Assembly: GCA_964420325.1 (NCBI GenBank)
Contig: CAYQSU010000026.1
Location: 1 to 40,963 of the forward strand
DNA length: 40,963 nt
Direction of reading: 5' to 3'
Source of the DNA: CAYQSU01 sp964420325
GTDB taxonomy: Bacteria > Pseudomonadota > Alphaproteobacteria > Rhodospirillales > Defluviicoccaceae
Positions 15,596-23,894 of this stretch are shown here, in pieces. Position 1 is the first letter of the stretch. Each line of letters opens with the position of its first letter. The position numbers and the translations under genes are program-made. Below the pieces are notes generated by a model. It ran no database searches and had not been told where the DNA came from. It saw only the letters and a program-made list of their open reading frames with translations.

Positions 15596-16525
15596 ATGAC
15601 CACCAAGATCAGCAAGGCCTCGTTCTGTGCGGACCCCCGGCTGGCCAGGTACTTCCGGAGCATTCAGCGGTTCCCGCTGCTTACTGCGGAAACCGAGAAG
15701 CAGTTGGCGATCCGCCACGCCGAGACCGGCGATGTCGCCGCAAGCCACCAATTGGTCAACAGCCACCTGCGACTGGCGGCGAAGATCGCGATGGGGTACC
15801 GCGGATACGGCCTCCCGGTCGAGGACCTGATCGCCCAGGGCAACCTCGGTCTCCTGCAGGCGGTCGAGCGGTTCGATCCCCATCGCGGGTTCCGGCTGTC
15901 GACCTACGCCACCTGGTGGATCCGCGCCGCCATCCAGGAATACATCGTCCAGTCCCGGTCGCTGGTGAAAATGGGGACGACGACCGAACAGAAGAAGCTG
16001 TTCTTCAATCTGGCGAGGCTCAAGGCGCAGATCCAAGCCTTGGAGGAGGGCGATCTCGAGCCGGAGAACGCGCGCAAGATCGCCGACCTCCTCAAGGTGC
16101 CGGAGGCCGAGGTGGTGAGCATGAACCGAAGACTGGCGGGCTTCGATGCGTCGCTCAACGTCGCCGTGCGCGACGGCGGCGACGCCGAGTGGCAGGACTG
16201 GCTCGTCGACGAAGGCGACGACCAGGAGCATCTGTTCGCCGACCGCGAGGAGGCCGACCGCCGCCGCCGGCTCTTGGCCGGCGCGCTCGAGCATCTCTCC
16301 GGGCGGGAGCGGGAGATCGTCACCGAGCGCCACCTTAAGGAACGGCCGCTGACGCTCGAGGAGCTGAGCCGGCGCTTCGGCGTGTCGCGCGAGCGCGTGC
16401 GCCAGATCGAGGTCGGGGCGCTCGCCAAGTTGAAGCGCATCGTCGACCGGAACCGCCCGTCGCGCCCCGCGAGCAGCGATAACGGCTTCGCGCCCGGCGC
16501 GCGGAAAGAGGCGTGCGCGGCATGA
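15596..16525 (+). CDS. rpoH2: RNA polymerase sigma-32-type factor RpoH2
   Basis: Group III sigma factor of 309 aa. Region 2 contains LVNSHLRLAAKIAMGYRGYG, IAQGNLGLLQAVERFDP and STYATWWIRAAIQEYI. The RpoH box is present as QKKLFFNLARLK, which separates it from other sigma-70 paralogues. Region 4 ends with LSRRFGVSRERVRQIEVGAL. Alphaproteobacteria usually have two rpoH genes. The copy controlled by RpoE (RpoH2 in Rhodobacter) manages the later part of the singlet-oxygen response. Placement within this island and the TCATCC-N16-CGTATC promoter point to that copy. The C-terminal tail (PSRPASSDNG) is unusual in composition. folE follows on the same strand after about 106 bp. Confidence 0.9.
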   Translation: MTTKISKASFCADPRLARYFRSIQRFPLLTAETEKQLAIRHAETGDVAASHQLVNSHLRLAAKIAMGYRGYGLPVEDLIAQGNLGLLQAVERFDPHRGFRLSTYATWWIRAAIQEYIVQSRSLVKMGTTTEQKKLFFNLARLKAQIQALEEGDLEPENARKIADLLKVPEAEVVSMNRRLAGFDASLNVAVRDGGDAEWQDWLVDEGDDQEHLFADREEADRRRRLLAGALEHLSGREREIVTERHLKERPLTLEELSRRFGVSRERVRQIEVGALAKLKRIVDRNRPSRPASSDNGFAPGARKEACAA

Positions 16526-16631
16526 ACGTATCGCCGGCCCGTGTCCGAACCCGTGCCTGGCGCCTCTCCTGACTCGGGTCGGACGCGCCCCCTTATTTCA
16601 GACCTCACTGCCCAGCGAAAGGATGACGATC

Positions 16632-17261
16632 ATGAATGCGCCAGCGCGCTCCGTTGTGGAAGACACCGAGGCCCTTGTCTCGCTCGGCCGGCCAAGCCGG
16701 ACCGAGGCCGAGGAGGCGGTCCGCACGCTGATCCGCTGGGCGGGGGACGACCCCGGCCGCGAAGGGCTGTTGGGCACCCCGGCACGCGTCGCCCGCGCCT
16801 ACGAGGAGTTCTTCAAAGGCTATGGCGAGGATCCCGCCGAGCTTCTCCGTCGCACCTTCGAGGAGACCGACGGCTACGACGAGATGGTGGTCCTGCGGGA
16901 CATCGCCTTCGAGAGCCACTGCGAGCACCACATGGTGCCGATCATCGGCAAGGCCCACGTGGGCTACCTGCCGCACCACCGCGTGGTCGGCATCTCGAAG
17001 CTGGCGCGGGTCGTCGAGGCCTATGCCAGGCGCCTGCAGATCCAGGAGAAGATGACGGCGCAGATCGCTGGCGCCATCGACGCCGAGCTGAAGCCGCGGG
17101 GCGTCGCCGTGATCGTCGAGGCGAGCCACCAGTGCATGACGACTCGCGGCGTGCGCAAGCCCGGCGTCAGCATGGTGACCAGCACCATGCTCGGCGCCTT
17201 CCGCGACGACGCCATGACCCGCCGCGAGTTCCTGGCCACGATCAACCGCTCCGGCGGCTGA
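16632..17261 (+). CDS. folE: GTP cyclohydrolase I
   Basis: Converts GTP to 7,8-dihydroneopterin triphosphate, the first step of tetrahydrofolate and pterin synthesis. Zinc and catalytic residues are visible: FESHCEHHMVPIIGKAHVGY (Cys and His ligands), GISKLARVVEAYARRLQ, and ASHQCMTTRGVRKPG with the second zinc Cys. The 209 aa match the family. ATG 16632 is preferred to 16623 because GAAAGGA lies 8 bp upstream of it; for 16623 that site is too close. No RpoE-type site precedes it; transcription may continue from rpoH2 or use an unrecognised promoter. Its neighbour position to sigma and photolyase genes suggests a light-stress isozyme, possibly supplying folate or pterin. That link is inference. 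Confidence 0.95.
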   Translation: MNAPARSVVEDTEALVSLGRPSRTEAEEAVRTLIRWAGDDPGREGLLGTPARVARAYEEFFKGYGEDPAELLRRTFEETDGYDEMVVLRDIAFESHCEHHMVPIIGKAHVGYLPHHRVVGISKLARVVEAYARRLQIQEKMTAQIAGAIDAELKPRGVAVIVEASHQCMTTRGVRKPGVSMVTSTMLGAFRDDAMTRREFLATINRSGG

Positions 17262-17424
17262 CGCACAGCAGGGCGCAGCCACGTGTGGCGGTCCCAGGCG
17301 CAAGCTGAACGAGGGAGATGCGTGCTCCGCGGCTACCCTACACCGCGACGCACCGCTAACCGTTAGAACCGGGAGGAGGGGGCGGGCGCCTATCGATTGC
17401 CGGCGAAAAGGTAAGCCCTGGTGC
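17262..17424. other. Intergenic region with short inverted repeat
   Basis: No gene is supported here. CTAAC-C-GTTAG at 17356-17366 is a perfect 5-bp inverted repeat, and GCCAC-GT-GTGGC near 17279-17290 is another small palindrome, possibly part of a weak terminator for folE. No run of T follows either. Confidence 0.4.
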
Positions 17425-17586
17425 TTATTGGCCGCGGTCGAGGATCTCGGCCGCCCAGCGGTCGATGCCGTTCACCTTTCGGACGTCGAGGGCCGGCGGC
17501 GGCCCGAGGACCCCGTGGCGCCGGTCTCGCTGCATATCCGGCGGCGTCAAGGCCGACCGTCGCAGCGACACCGAGGACTCAGCCAT
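17425..17586 (-). CDS. Possible 53-aa ORF overlapping the MBL gene end
   Basis: Small minus-strand ORF starting at ATG 17586, which overlaps the end of the metallo-beta-lactamase gene (stop 17581-17579) by 8 bp, and ending with TAA at 17427-17425. Codon third positions are strongly G/C (roughly 85-90 per cent by eye), like real genes here. The product is basic at the N terminus and ends with a Trp-containing helix (GIDRWAAEILDRG). No family is recognised. The overlap suggests translational coupling to the hydrolase. It could be a chance ORF. Confidence 0.42.
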   Translation of the reverse strand: MAESSVSLRRSALTPPDMQRDRRHGVLGPPPALDVRKVNGIDRWAAEILDRGQ

Positions 17587-18232
17587 ACGCGGCGAGCGCG
17601 GCGTCGGAGACGAAGGGGTTGGTGCGCCGTTCGTGGCCGAAGGTCGACATCGGCCCGTGGCCGGGAACGAACCGGACGTCGTCGCCGAGCGTCCAGAGCT
17701 GCTCCCGGATCGAGCGGATCAGCGTGTCGAAGTCGCCCCTGGGGAAGTCGGTGCGGCCGATCGAGCCCTGGAACAGCACGTCGCCGACGAGGACAAGACG
17801 CGACGGCGCGTGATGGAAGATCACGTGCCCGGGAGTGTGGCCGGGGCAGTGCCGCACTTCCAACGTCAGGGTGCCGACGGTGACGGTGTCTCCGCCCTCG
17901 AGCCAGCGGTCGGGCGTGAACGAGCGCGCCGAACGGACGCCGAACATCAGCGCCTGCTGCGCCATGGCGTCGATCCAGAACCGGTCCTCGATGTGCGGGC
18001 CCTCGATCGGGACGCCGAGGCGTTCGGCGAGGTCGGCGGTGCCGCCGGCGTGGTCGAGGTGGCCATGGGTCAAGAGGATCTTCTCGATCTCGACCCCGTG
18101 CTGAGCCGCCACGCCGAGGATCCTGGGAAGATCGCCGCCCGGATCGACCACCGCGCCCTTCCTGGTGTGCGGGCACCAGATCACCGAGCAGTTCTGAACG
18201 AACGGCGTGACGGGAACGACGGCATACTCCAT
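17579..18232 (-). CDS. MBL-fold hydrolase, glyoxalase II-like (YcbL type)
   Basis: Metallo-beta-lactamase fold enzyme (217 aa) of the small glyoxalase II-like (YcbL) group. The metal-binding motif THGHLDHAGG places His56, His58, Asp60 and His61. Further ligands are His132 (CPGHTPGH), Asp151 (VGDVLFQ) and His192 (VPGHGP), so the dinuclear site is complete. These enzymes hydrolyse S-lactoylglutathione or related thioesters, completing methylglyoxal detoxification, and occur in the cytoplasm. The gene faces away from the Ap4A phosphorylase-like gene. A possible small ORF overlaps its end. Confidence 0.92.
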   Translation of the reverse strand: MEYAVVPVTPFVQNCSVIWCPHTRKGAVVDPGGDLPRILGVAAQHGVEIEKILLTHGHLDHAGGTADLAERLGVPIEGPHIEDRFWIDAMAQQALMFGVRSARSFTPDRWLEGGDTVTVGTLTLEVRHCPGHTPGHVIFHHAPSRLVLVGDVLFQGSIGRTDFPRGDFDTLIRSIREQLWTLGDDVRFVPGHGPMSTFGHERRTNPFVSDAALAAYG

Positions 18233-18385
18233 GTCGACGACACCTCAGTGGCTGGGCGGGCCCGCATGGTAACGACTCGCCGGCACCATTTCCACGCCGA
18301 AGCCGGTGCCGGACGCGGCTTGCGCGCCGACGCTGCCACCGGCTATGCCCTCGGCCGACCTCGATGGGCGGAGGGCGACAGGACG

Positions 18386-19300
18386 ATGAGGGCAAGCGGA
18401 ACCGGTCCCGATCTGTGGTCGGCGGTCAAGCGGCGGAGCGCGCGGGCGGCGCAGTCGGGCGCCCTGCAACGGATCGAGACGAGAATACGGTTCATCGAGG
18501 ACGAGGGCATCCGCTTCGTCGTCCGCGCGGTCTCGAGCCTTGCCGCCAAGAACCGGCAGCGGATTGGCGACGCCGAGGCGTCCGGCGCCAACCCGTTCCT
18601 CCCCTACGACGAGGCGCTGTTCGTCGCCGAGGTCTCGGACACCCATGTCTGCCTGCTCAACAAGTTCAACGTCATCGATCACCACGTTCTGATCGTGACG
18701 CGGGTCTTCGAGGACCAGGAAGAGCTGCTGACCGCCGCCGACTTCGCGGCCTTGTGGACGTGCCTCGCGGAGATCGACGGCCTGGGCTTCTACAACGGCG
18801 GACCGACGGCGGGGGCGAGCCAGCGCCACAAGCACCTGCAGATCGTGCCGCTGCCGCTGGCGGGCGAAGGGCCGCGGCTCCCGATCGAGCCGCTTCTCGC
18901 CAAGGCGCCCGGGGGACAGCGGATCGCCGAGGTCCCAGGATTGCCCTTCGTCCACGCGTTCTGCCGTTTGCCCTCGGCCGTCCCGGCGGCGTCCGGGACA
19001 CCCCCCGCGCGGCTGCATGCGCTCTACCGTGCGCTGCTGGCCGAGGTCGACGTCGGCGAAGTCGAGATGGATGGTGCGTCCCGCCAATCGGCGCCCTACA
19101 ACCTCCTCGTCACCCGCGAGTGGATGCTCGTCGTCCCGCGCTCGCGGGAGTGCTCCGAGGGGATCTCCGTCAATGCCCTCGGCTTCGCCGGCTCGCTGTT
19201 CGTCCGCAACGACGGGGAGATGCGCGTGATCGAGGCGGTCGGACCGATGACCGTTCTTCGCCGGGTCGCCCGCCCGGACGGATCACGCGGCAGCGCGTGA
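18386..19300 (+). CDS. ATP adenylyltransferase / Ap4A phosphorylase-like protein
   Basis: 304-aa protein of the fungal- and bacterial-type Ap4A phosphorylase (Apa1/Apa2) group of the HIT superfamily. The catalytic HIT-like motif is HKHLQ, preceded by NGGPTAGASQR, which matches the Apa signature. An N-terminal segment LLNKFNVIDHHVLIVTRVFEDQ, which positions the substrate, is also typical. The C-terminal region contains APYNLLVTREWMLVVPRS, another family landmark. It would phosphorolyse diadenosine tetraphosphate to ATP and ADP, controlling the stress alarmone Ap4A. Start ATG 18386 gives the normal length. An MFS gene follows after 12 bp on the same strand. Confidence 0.9.
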   Translation: MRASGTGPDLWSAVKRRSARAAQSGALQRIETRIRFIEDEGIRFVVRAVSSLAAKNRQRIGDAEASGANPFLPYDEALFVAEVSDTHVCLLNKFNVIDHHVLIVTRVFEDQEELLTAADFAALWTCLAEIDGLGFYNGGPTAGASQRHKHLQIVPLPLAGEGPRLPIEPLLAKAPGGQRIAEVPGLPFVHAFCRLPSAVPAASGTPPARLHALYRALLAEVDVGEVEMDGASRQSAPYNLLVTREWMLVVPRSRECSEGISVNALGFAGSLFVRNDGEMRVIEAVGPMTVLRRVARPDGSRGSA

Positions 19301-19312
19301 GATCGGTCCGGC

Positions 19313-20554
19313 GTGGGTGCATTCACGAAGGCCGTCGCAGGCTCGTCGCCGGTGCCGGTGGTGGTCGCGGCGACCGCCGTGCAGGCCCTGGTGACGATGA
19401 GCGCCGTGGTGCCGTCGGCGATCGCTCCGGCGCTCGCGGGCTCGCTCGCGGTCCCGACCGAGCTCATCGGCTACCAGATCGCCATCGTCTACGGCGGGGC
19501 GATGGTGACCTCGGTGGTCGGCGGCGCCACGGTGCGGCGATGGGGCGCCTGCCGGGTGAGCCAGGCGGCCCTGGCGCTGTGCGGCGTCGGCGGGCTGCTG
19601 GCGGCCCTGCCGTCGCTGCTCTCCCTGGCCGCGGCGTCGGTGCTGATCGGCCTCGGCTATGGGCTCACCAATCCGGCGTCGTCGCACCTGCTCGAGGCGC
19701 GGGCGACGGCGCGAAACCGCAATCTGATCTTTTCGATCAAGCAGACCGGCGTGCCCTTGGGCGGCATCGCCGCCGGGCTGATGGCGCCGGCGCTGACCGT
19801 GACCGTCGGCTGGCCGTGGGCGTTCGCTGCCACCGCCGCGGCGCTCCTCTGCCTCGCGGCCCTTCTTCAGCCGTTGCGGCCGGGCTGGGACCGCGAGCGC
19901 GACGGATCGGTGCGACTCGGCCGGTCGCCGTTCGCCGATCTCGCCCTCGTCTGGCGGTCGGCGGTGCTGCGCCCGCTGGCGCTGGCCTCGTTCTCGTTTG
20001 CCGCGGTTCAGCTCTGCCTCACCTCGTTCGCGGTGGCGCTCTTGGTCGAGGACCTGGCGTTCGGTCTCGTCGCCGCCGGCATCGTGCTCGGCGCGATGCA
20101 GGCGTCCGGCTTTTTCGGCCGCGTGTTCTGGGGCTGGGTCGCCGACCGCGTCGGCAACGGCTTTCGCGTGCTGGCCGGAATTGGCGCCGTGTCCGCGGTC
20201 GCTGCGCTGGCGCTGCCGTTGCTTGGACCGGGCTCGCCCGCGGCACTGGTCTCAGCCCTCTTGCTGGCGTTCGCCTTCACGGCGGTGGGCTGGAACGGCG
20301 TCTATCTCGCCGCCGTGGCGCGGGCGGCGCCGCGTGACCGCATCGGCAGCGCCACCGGTGGCGCGCTGGTGTTCACCTTCGCCGGCGTCCTCGTCGGGCC
20401 GCCGCTGTTCGCGATGGCCTACGGCTGGATCGGCACGTTCAGGGCGACCTTCACCCTGCTCGCCGTCGTCGCCGCCCTCGGCATGCTCTCGGTTCACCTG
20501 GCCGGGCGCGGCGACGCCGGGCGAGACCCGAGGTCGGCCGGTCGCCAGCCCTAG
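19313..20554 (+). CDS. MFS transporter
   Basis: Major facilitator superfamily permease of 413 aa, with about 12 hydrophobic segments. A cytoplasmic loop between helices 2 and 3 carries the residues VRRWGACRVS, a weak version of motif A, and helix 4 reads GLGYGLTNPASSHL. It resembles members of the cyanate or nitrate-type permease branch, but the substrate cannot be read from the sequence. The start is GTG 19313, 12 bp after the Ap4A phosphorylase stop, so the two may be co-transcribed. The stop overlaps the end of flgH on the opposite strand. Confidence 0.8.
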   Translation: MGAFTKAVAGSSPVPVVVAATAVQALVTMSAVVPSAIAPALAGSLAVPTELIGYQIAIVYGGAMVTSVVGGATVRRWGACRVSQAALALCGVGGLLAALPSLLSLAAASVLIGLGYGLTNPASSHLLEARATARNRNLIFSIKQTGVPLGGIAAGLMAPALTVTVGWPWAFAATAAALLCLAALLQPLRPGWDRERDGSVRLGRSPFADLALVWRSAVLRPLALASFSFAAVQLCLTSFAVALLVEDLAFGLVAAGIVLGAMQASGFFGRVFWGWVADRVGNGFRVLAGIGAVSAVAALALPLLGPGSPAALVSALLLAFAFTAVGWNGVYLAAVARAAPRDRIGSATGGALVFTFAGVLVGPPLFAMAYGWIGTFRATFTLLAVVAALGMLSVHLAGRGDAGRDPRSAGRQP

Positions 20555-21312
20555 AACGGCGAGAGGATGTCCCAGACCTGGGTGCCCCAGCGCGGCTGCT
20601 GTAGGTCGCTGAGCGTGCCGCGGCCGCCGTAGGCGAGGCGCATCTCGGCGATCTTGTCGTGGGTGATGGTGTTGTCCGCCTCGATGTCTTCGCGGCGAAC
20701 GATGCCGTGGACCAGGAGTTGGCGGAGTTCGAAGTTCACGCGGAGCTCCTGGCGGCCGAGGATGACCAGGGAGCCGTTGGGCAGCACCTGGATCACCACC
20801 GCCGCCAGCTCCAGCTCGATCTGCTCCTCGCGGTCGATGTCGCCGTTGCCGAGCGTCTGGCTGGTGCTGCCGAAGTCGAGCAGCGTCGACGGATTGTCGG
20901 CGTCCTTGAAGATCTTCTGAAGCGGGTTGTCGTAGCCGAGAACGGTGTTGAGCTGGGTGTTCTCGCTGGCGTCACGTTGGCGCGTGGTGTCGTTGGCGAG
21001 CTTGGCGCTGTTGTCGACGCTGAGCTTGACGGTGAGGATGTCGCCCCGCTCCTTGGCGCGGATGTCCTTGAAGAACGCCTTGGCGCCCGGGCGCCACAGC
21101 GAGTTGGGGTTGTCCTCGATGATCTGCGGCGGCGGCATCGGCATGCTGACCGGCCGGTAGTCGGGATGGGCGACCGGGTTGGAGATCTCGCTCAACGTCG
21201 GCTCCGAGCCGACCTCGGACAGCCGCGTGAACAGGTTGCAGCCGCCGAGGCCGATGGCGAGCCCGACGGCGGCGACGAGCGGGGCGAGGCGACTTGTCTG
21301 CGAGCGGCTCAT
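20551..21312 (-). CDS. flgH: Flagellar L-ring protein FlgH
   Basis: Outer-membrane lipoprotein that forms the flagellar L ring. The N terminus has a signal peptide ending in a lipobox (IGLGGCN), so the mature protein begins with lipid-modified Cys25. Downstream are NSLWRPGAKAFFKDIRAKERGD and the conserved ILTVKLSVDNSAKLANDTTR, then LPNGSLVILGRQELRVNFE and the end TQVWDILSPF, all typical of FlgH. The 253 aa fit the family. It follows flgA by 10 bp and is the last of flgF-flgG-flgA-flgH in this order. The usual neighbour flgI is absent downstream; an MFS gene converges instead. Confidence 0.96.
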   Translation of the reverse strand: MSRSQTSRLAPLVAAVGLAIGLGGCNLFTRLSEVGSEPTLSEISNPVAHPDYRPVSMPMPPPQIIEDNPNSLWRPGAKAFFKDIRAKERGDILTVKLSVDNSAKLANDTTRQRDASENTQLNTVLGYDNPLQKIFKDADNPSTLLDFGSTSQTLGNGDIDREEQIELELAAVVIQVLPNGSLVILGRQELRVNFELRQLLVHGIVRREDIEADNTITHDKIAEMRLAYGGRGTLSDLQQPRWGTQVWDILSPF

Positions 21313-21322
21313 CCGAAGCCTC

Positions 21323-22303
21323 CTACGGCGCGGTACGGCCGGCGATCGGCGCCACCGTGACCTCTCCCGGCCCGGACACGACGGCCTCGATGACCAGATG
21401 ACTGTGCGTGTTGCTGACCCGGATCGCCTGACCGTGGGCGCCGCCTTCGAGCGCCCGGCCGCGGACGGTGAGGCGCATGTTGGGCGCGGTCAGCACGATC
21501 GTCACCGGCTCGCCCTTGGCTACGACGAGCGGCGCCTCCACATCGGAGACGCGGATCGGCATGCCCGGGTGCAGGCCCCGCCTCGGTGTCTTGCCGATCA
21601 GATCTTCGGAGCCGAGCGCGACGTTGTTCGGCACGGTCCGGACTGGCATCTCAACCCACGCGATGTCGGCAGCCTGGATCCGTTCGCCAGGCCGCATCGG
21701 TCGTGCCAGGACCGGGATTGCGGTGATGCGGTGCAAGCGGCCGGTCACGCGGACCCGGGAGGCCGAGGGATCGTCGGCAACCGCGACCACGGCGACGAAC
21801 CGGGACCGGGGCTCGTCGTAAATGACGTCGTCGACGACGAGATCGGCCGAGGCGCCGGTCGGAGCGTGGAGCCTGAGCCCGCGGTTGCTGAGCTCCACCG
21901 CCGTGTCCGCGGTATCGATACCGCGGTCGTCGAGGGCGGCCGAGATCACGGCCTCGATCTGCTCGCGGGCGATCACCACGCTGTCCCGCTCGACCGTCAC
22001 GTGGTCGCGCAGCGAGAGCGGACGCCAGGCGAGCGCATTCGCCTTGGCGAGGCGATAAAGCCAGCGCGCATCGAACACGGCTCGGCGGCCCGGTTCGGGC
22101 GCGTGCGCGACGGGCACACGGGCCTTGTCGCCGGCATTGGCGAACAGGTCGCCGAGGCGGATGAGCGGTTCCGCAACGGTGACCGATTCGCGGAGCATGA
22201 CCGATGACTGGGCCGGCTTGGCGAGCGGTGCTGCGGCGGACGCCGGAGCCGTAGCGGCAAGCAAGGGGAGGGTCATGACCAGGGCGAGTGTCAGTGGCGT
22301 CAT
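21323..22303 (-). CDS. flgA: Flagellar basal-body P-ring formation protein FlgA
   Basis: Periplasmic chaperone assisting assembly of the FlgI P ring. A signal peptide covers about residues 1-24. The C-terminal half holds the SAF-like domain, with RPMRPGERIQAADIAWVEMP and GLHPGMPIRVSDV, and the end includes AIRVSNTHSHLVIEAVV, a variant of the usual NxxSxRxxxG strand. The 326 aa are longer than E. coli FlgA but normal for alphaproteobacteria, with an N-terminal extension. It starts 8 bp after flgG and precedes flgH by 10 bp, the usual order in this class. Confidence 0.93.
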   Translation of the reverse strand: MTPLTLALVMTLPLLAATAPASAAAPLAKPAQSSVMLRESVTVAEPLIRLGDLFANAGDKARVPVAHAPEPGRRAVFDARWLYRLAKANALAWRPLSLRDHVTVERDSVVIAREQIEAVISAALDDRGIDTADTAVELSNRGLRLHAPTGASADLVVDDVIYDEPRSRFVAVVAVADDPSASRVRVTGRLHRITAIPVLARPMRPGERIQAADIAWVEMPVRTVPNNVALGSEDLIGKTPRRGLHPGMPIRVSDVEAPLVVAKGEPVTIVLTAPNMRLTVRGRALEGGAHGQAIRVSNTHSHLVIEAVVSGPGEVTVAPIAGRTAP

Positions 22304-22311
22304 CGCATGTC

Positions 22312-23097
22312 CTATCGAAGGTTGGTGAGCGACCGCATCATCTCGTCCGCAGTCTGGATCACTTTCGAGTTCATCTCGTAGGCACGCTGCGCCGAGATCA
22401 GGTTGGTGATCTCCTCGACGGCATTGACGTTGGAGGTCTCGAGGAAGCCTTGAAGGATCGAGCCGTAGCCTGCCGACTGCGGCGTGCCGACGGTCGGCGA
22501 TCCGGAGGCCGGAGTCTCGAGGTAGAGGTTGCTGCCGATCGCGCTGAGCCCGGCCTCGTTGGGGAAGATCGCAGTTTGCAGCTGGCCGACGTTCTGCAGA
22601 TTGACCTGGCCGTCGAGCTTGACCAGCACCTCGCCCGCCTGGTTGACCGAGACATCGACGGCGTCGTCGGGAACGGTGATCCCCGGCTGCACGACATAGC
22701 CGTCGTGGGTGACGATCTCGCCGTTGGCGTTGAGCTGGAAGGTGCCGTCGCGCGTGTACGCGGTCTCGCCGTTCGGCAGGCGGATCTGGAAGAAGCCCTG
22801 GCCCTGGATGGCCAGGTCGAAGGTGTTGTCGGTGGCGGCGAGGTTGCCCTGGTTGTGGATCCGGTAGACGGCGGCCAGCTTGACGCCCAAGCCCATCTGC
22901 ACGCCGGCCGGCACGACGCTGCCGTCCTCGCCGGAGGTCGAGCCGACCCGCCTCAGGTTCTGATAGAGAAGGTCGTGGAACTCCGTCCGCCGGCGCATGT
23001 AGCCGGTGGTGGTCATGTTGGCGAGGTTGTTGGACACGACTTCCACGTTCTGCTGCTGGGCGAGCATGCCTGTGGCGGCAATACTGAGGGCTCTCAT
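22312..23097 (-). CDS. flgG: Flagellar distal rod protein FlgG
   Basis: Distal rod protein FlgG (261 aa, the normal length). The N-terminal helix has ALSIAATGMLAQQQNVEVVSNNLANMTT, the rod/hook signature, followed by the FlgG-specific sequence FHDLLYQNLRR. The C-terminal helix has SNVNAVEEITNLISAQRAYEMNSK. These two segments form the coiled coil that packs in the rod. flgF lies 62 bp upstream and flgA 8 bp downstream on the same strand. Exported by the flagellar type III system without a cleaved signal. Confidence 0.97.
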   Translation of the reverse strand: MRALSIAATGMLAQQQNVEVVSNNLANMTTTGYMRRRTEFHDLLYQNLRRVGSTSGEDGSVVPAGVQMGLGVKLAAVYRIHNQGNLAATDNTFDLAIQGQGFFQIRLPNGETAYTRDGTFQLNANGEIVTHDGYVVQPGITVPDDAVDVSVNQAGEVLVKLDGQVNLQNVGQLQTAIFPNEAGLSAIGSNLYLETPASGSPTVGTPQSAGYGSILQGFLETSNVNAVEEITNLISAQRAYEMNSKVIQTADEMMRSLTNLR

Positions 23098-23159
23098 CGC
23101 TTAACTCCTTGTCCGGGCTTCGGACGGGTCAGGGCTTACGCGGCGCGGGCATCCGCGGC

Positions 23160-23894
23160 TCACGCCGGCCGCGCGTACTCCTCGACCATCTTCTTGATGC
23201 GGTTATGCTCCTGGTCGATCAGGTTGCGCACGCCGTCGTACGCGCGGTGGACCTCGATCATCTCCGCCATCTGGAGGATCGGCTGGACGTTCGAGCCTTC
23301 CAGCATCCCTTGCAGGATCTCGGGCGCTTGGATGTCCTCGGGCGTTTCGTCCGATGCCATGAGGCCGCCCGCGACGAGGCGCATGTCGTGTGGCCGTTCG
23401 AAGCGGACGACGCGCAGGCGGGTGACCTCCTCGCCATCCACGGAGATGGTGCCGTCGCGGCCGATGGCGATGTCGGCGCTGGGCGTGCCGAGAGGAATCG
23501 GTCCACCGCCCTGGGCCTGCACCGGATGTCCGTGCTCGGTGACCAGTTGTCCGCTGTCGTCGATGCGGAAGCGGCCGTTGCGTGTGAAGCGGACGCCGCT
23601 GGCGGTCTCGACAGCAAAAAAGCCTTCGCCCTTGACAGCGAGGTCGAGCGGGTTGCCGGTGATCCTGAGCGGGCCTTCCGAGACGTCGCGGGCGGTGGCG
23701 ACGTCGTGGACGAAGGAGAGCCTGTCGCCGAGGACCTGTTCGCCGCCGCGGCTGCGCACCAGATACTCCTGGAACATCATCCGCTGGGCCTTGAAGCCGA
23801 TGGTGTCCATGTTCGCGATGTTGTTCGCGATGACGTCCAGCCGGCGACGCAGGGCGCCCTGGTGGGACAGCGCGATCAGGAGTGGTGTTTCCAT
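23160..23894 (-). CDS. flgF: Flagellar proximal rod protein FlgF
   Basis: Proximal rod protein of 244 aa. The N-terminal rod signature is LDVIANNIANMDTIGFKAQR and the C-terminal helix is SNVQPILQMAEMIEVHRAYD. The central region has GEGFFAVET and TRNGRFRIDDSG, as in FlgF/FlgG. It is shorter than FlgG and has the FlgF-type N-terminal opening, so it is assigned as FlgF. It is the first gene of the minus-strand flgF-flgG-flgA-flgH group. A spacer of about 269 bp separates it from the divergent fliL. GACTC-CTTA-GAGTC (24091-24104) in that spacer is an exact inverted repeat of unknown role. Confidence 0.95.
   Translation of the reverse strand: METPLLIALSHQGALRRRLDVIANNIANMDTIGFKAQRMMFQEYLVRSRGGEQVLGDRLSFVHDVATARDVSEGPLRITGNPLDLAVKGEGFFAVETASGVRFTRNGRFRIDDSGQLVTEHGHPVQAQGGGPIPLGTPSADIAIGRDGTISVDGEEVTRLRVVRFERPHDMRLVAGGLMASDETPEDIQAPEILQGMLEGSNVQPILQMAEMIEVHRAYDGVRNLIDQEHNRIKKMVEEYARPA

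Noticed and set aside
16526..16631. RpoE-type promoter for folE
   Set aside because: CGTATC occurs at 16527-16532 but no TGATCC-like hexamer lies 16 bp upstream, and it is too close to the rpoH2 stop.
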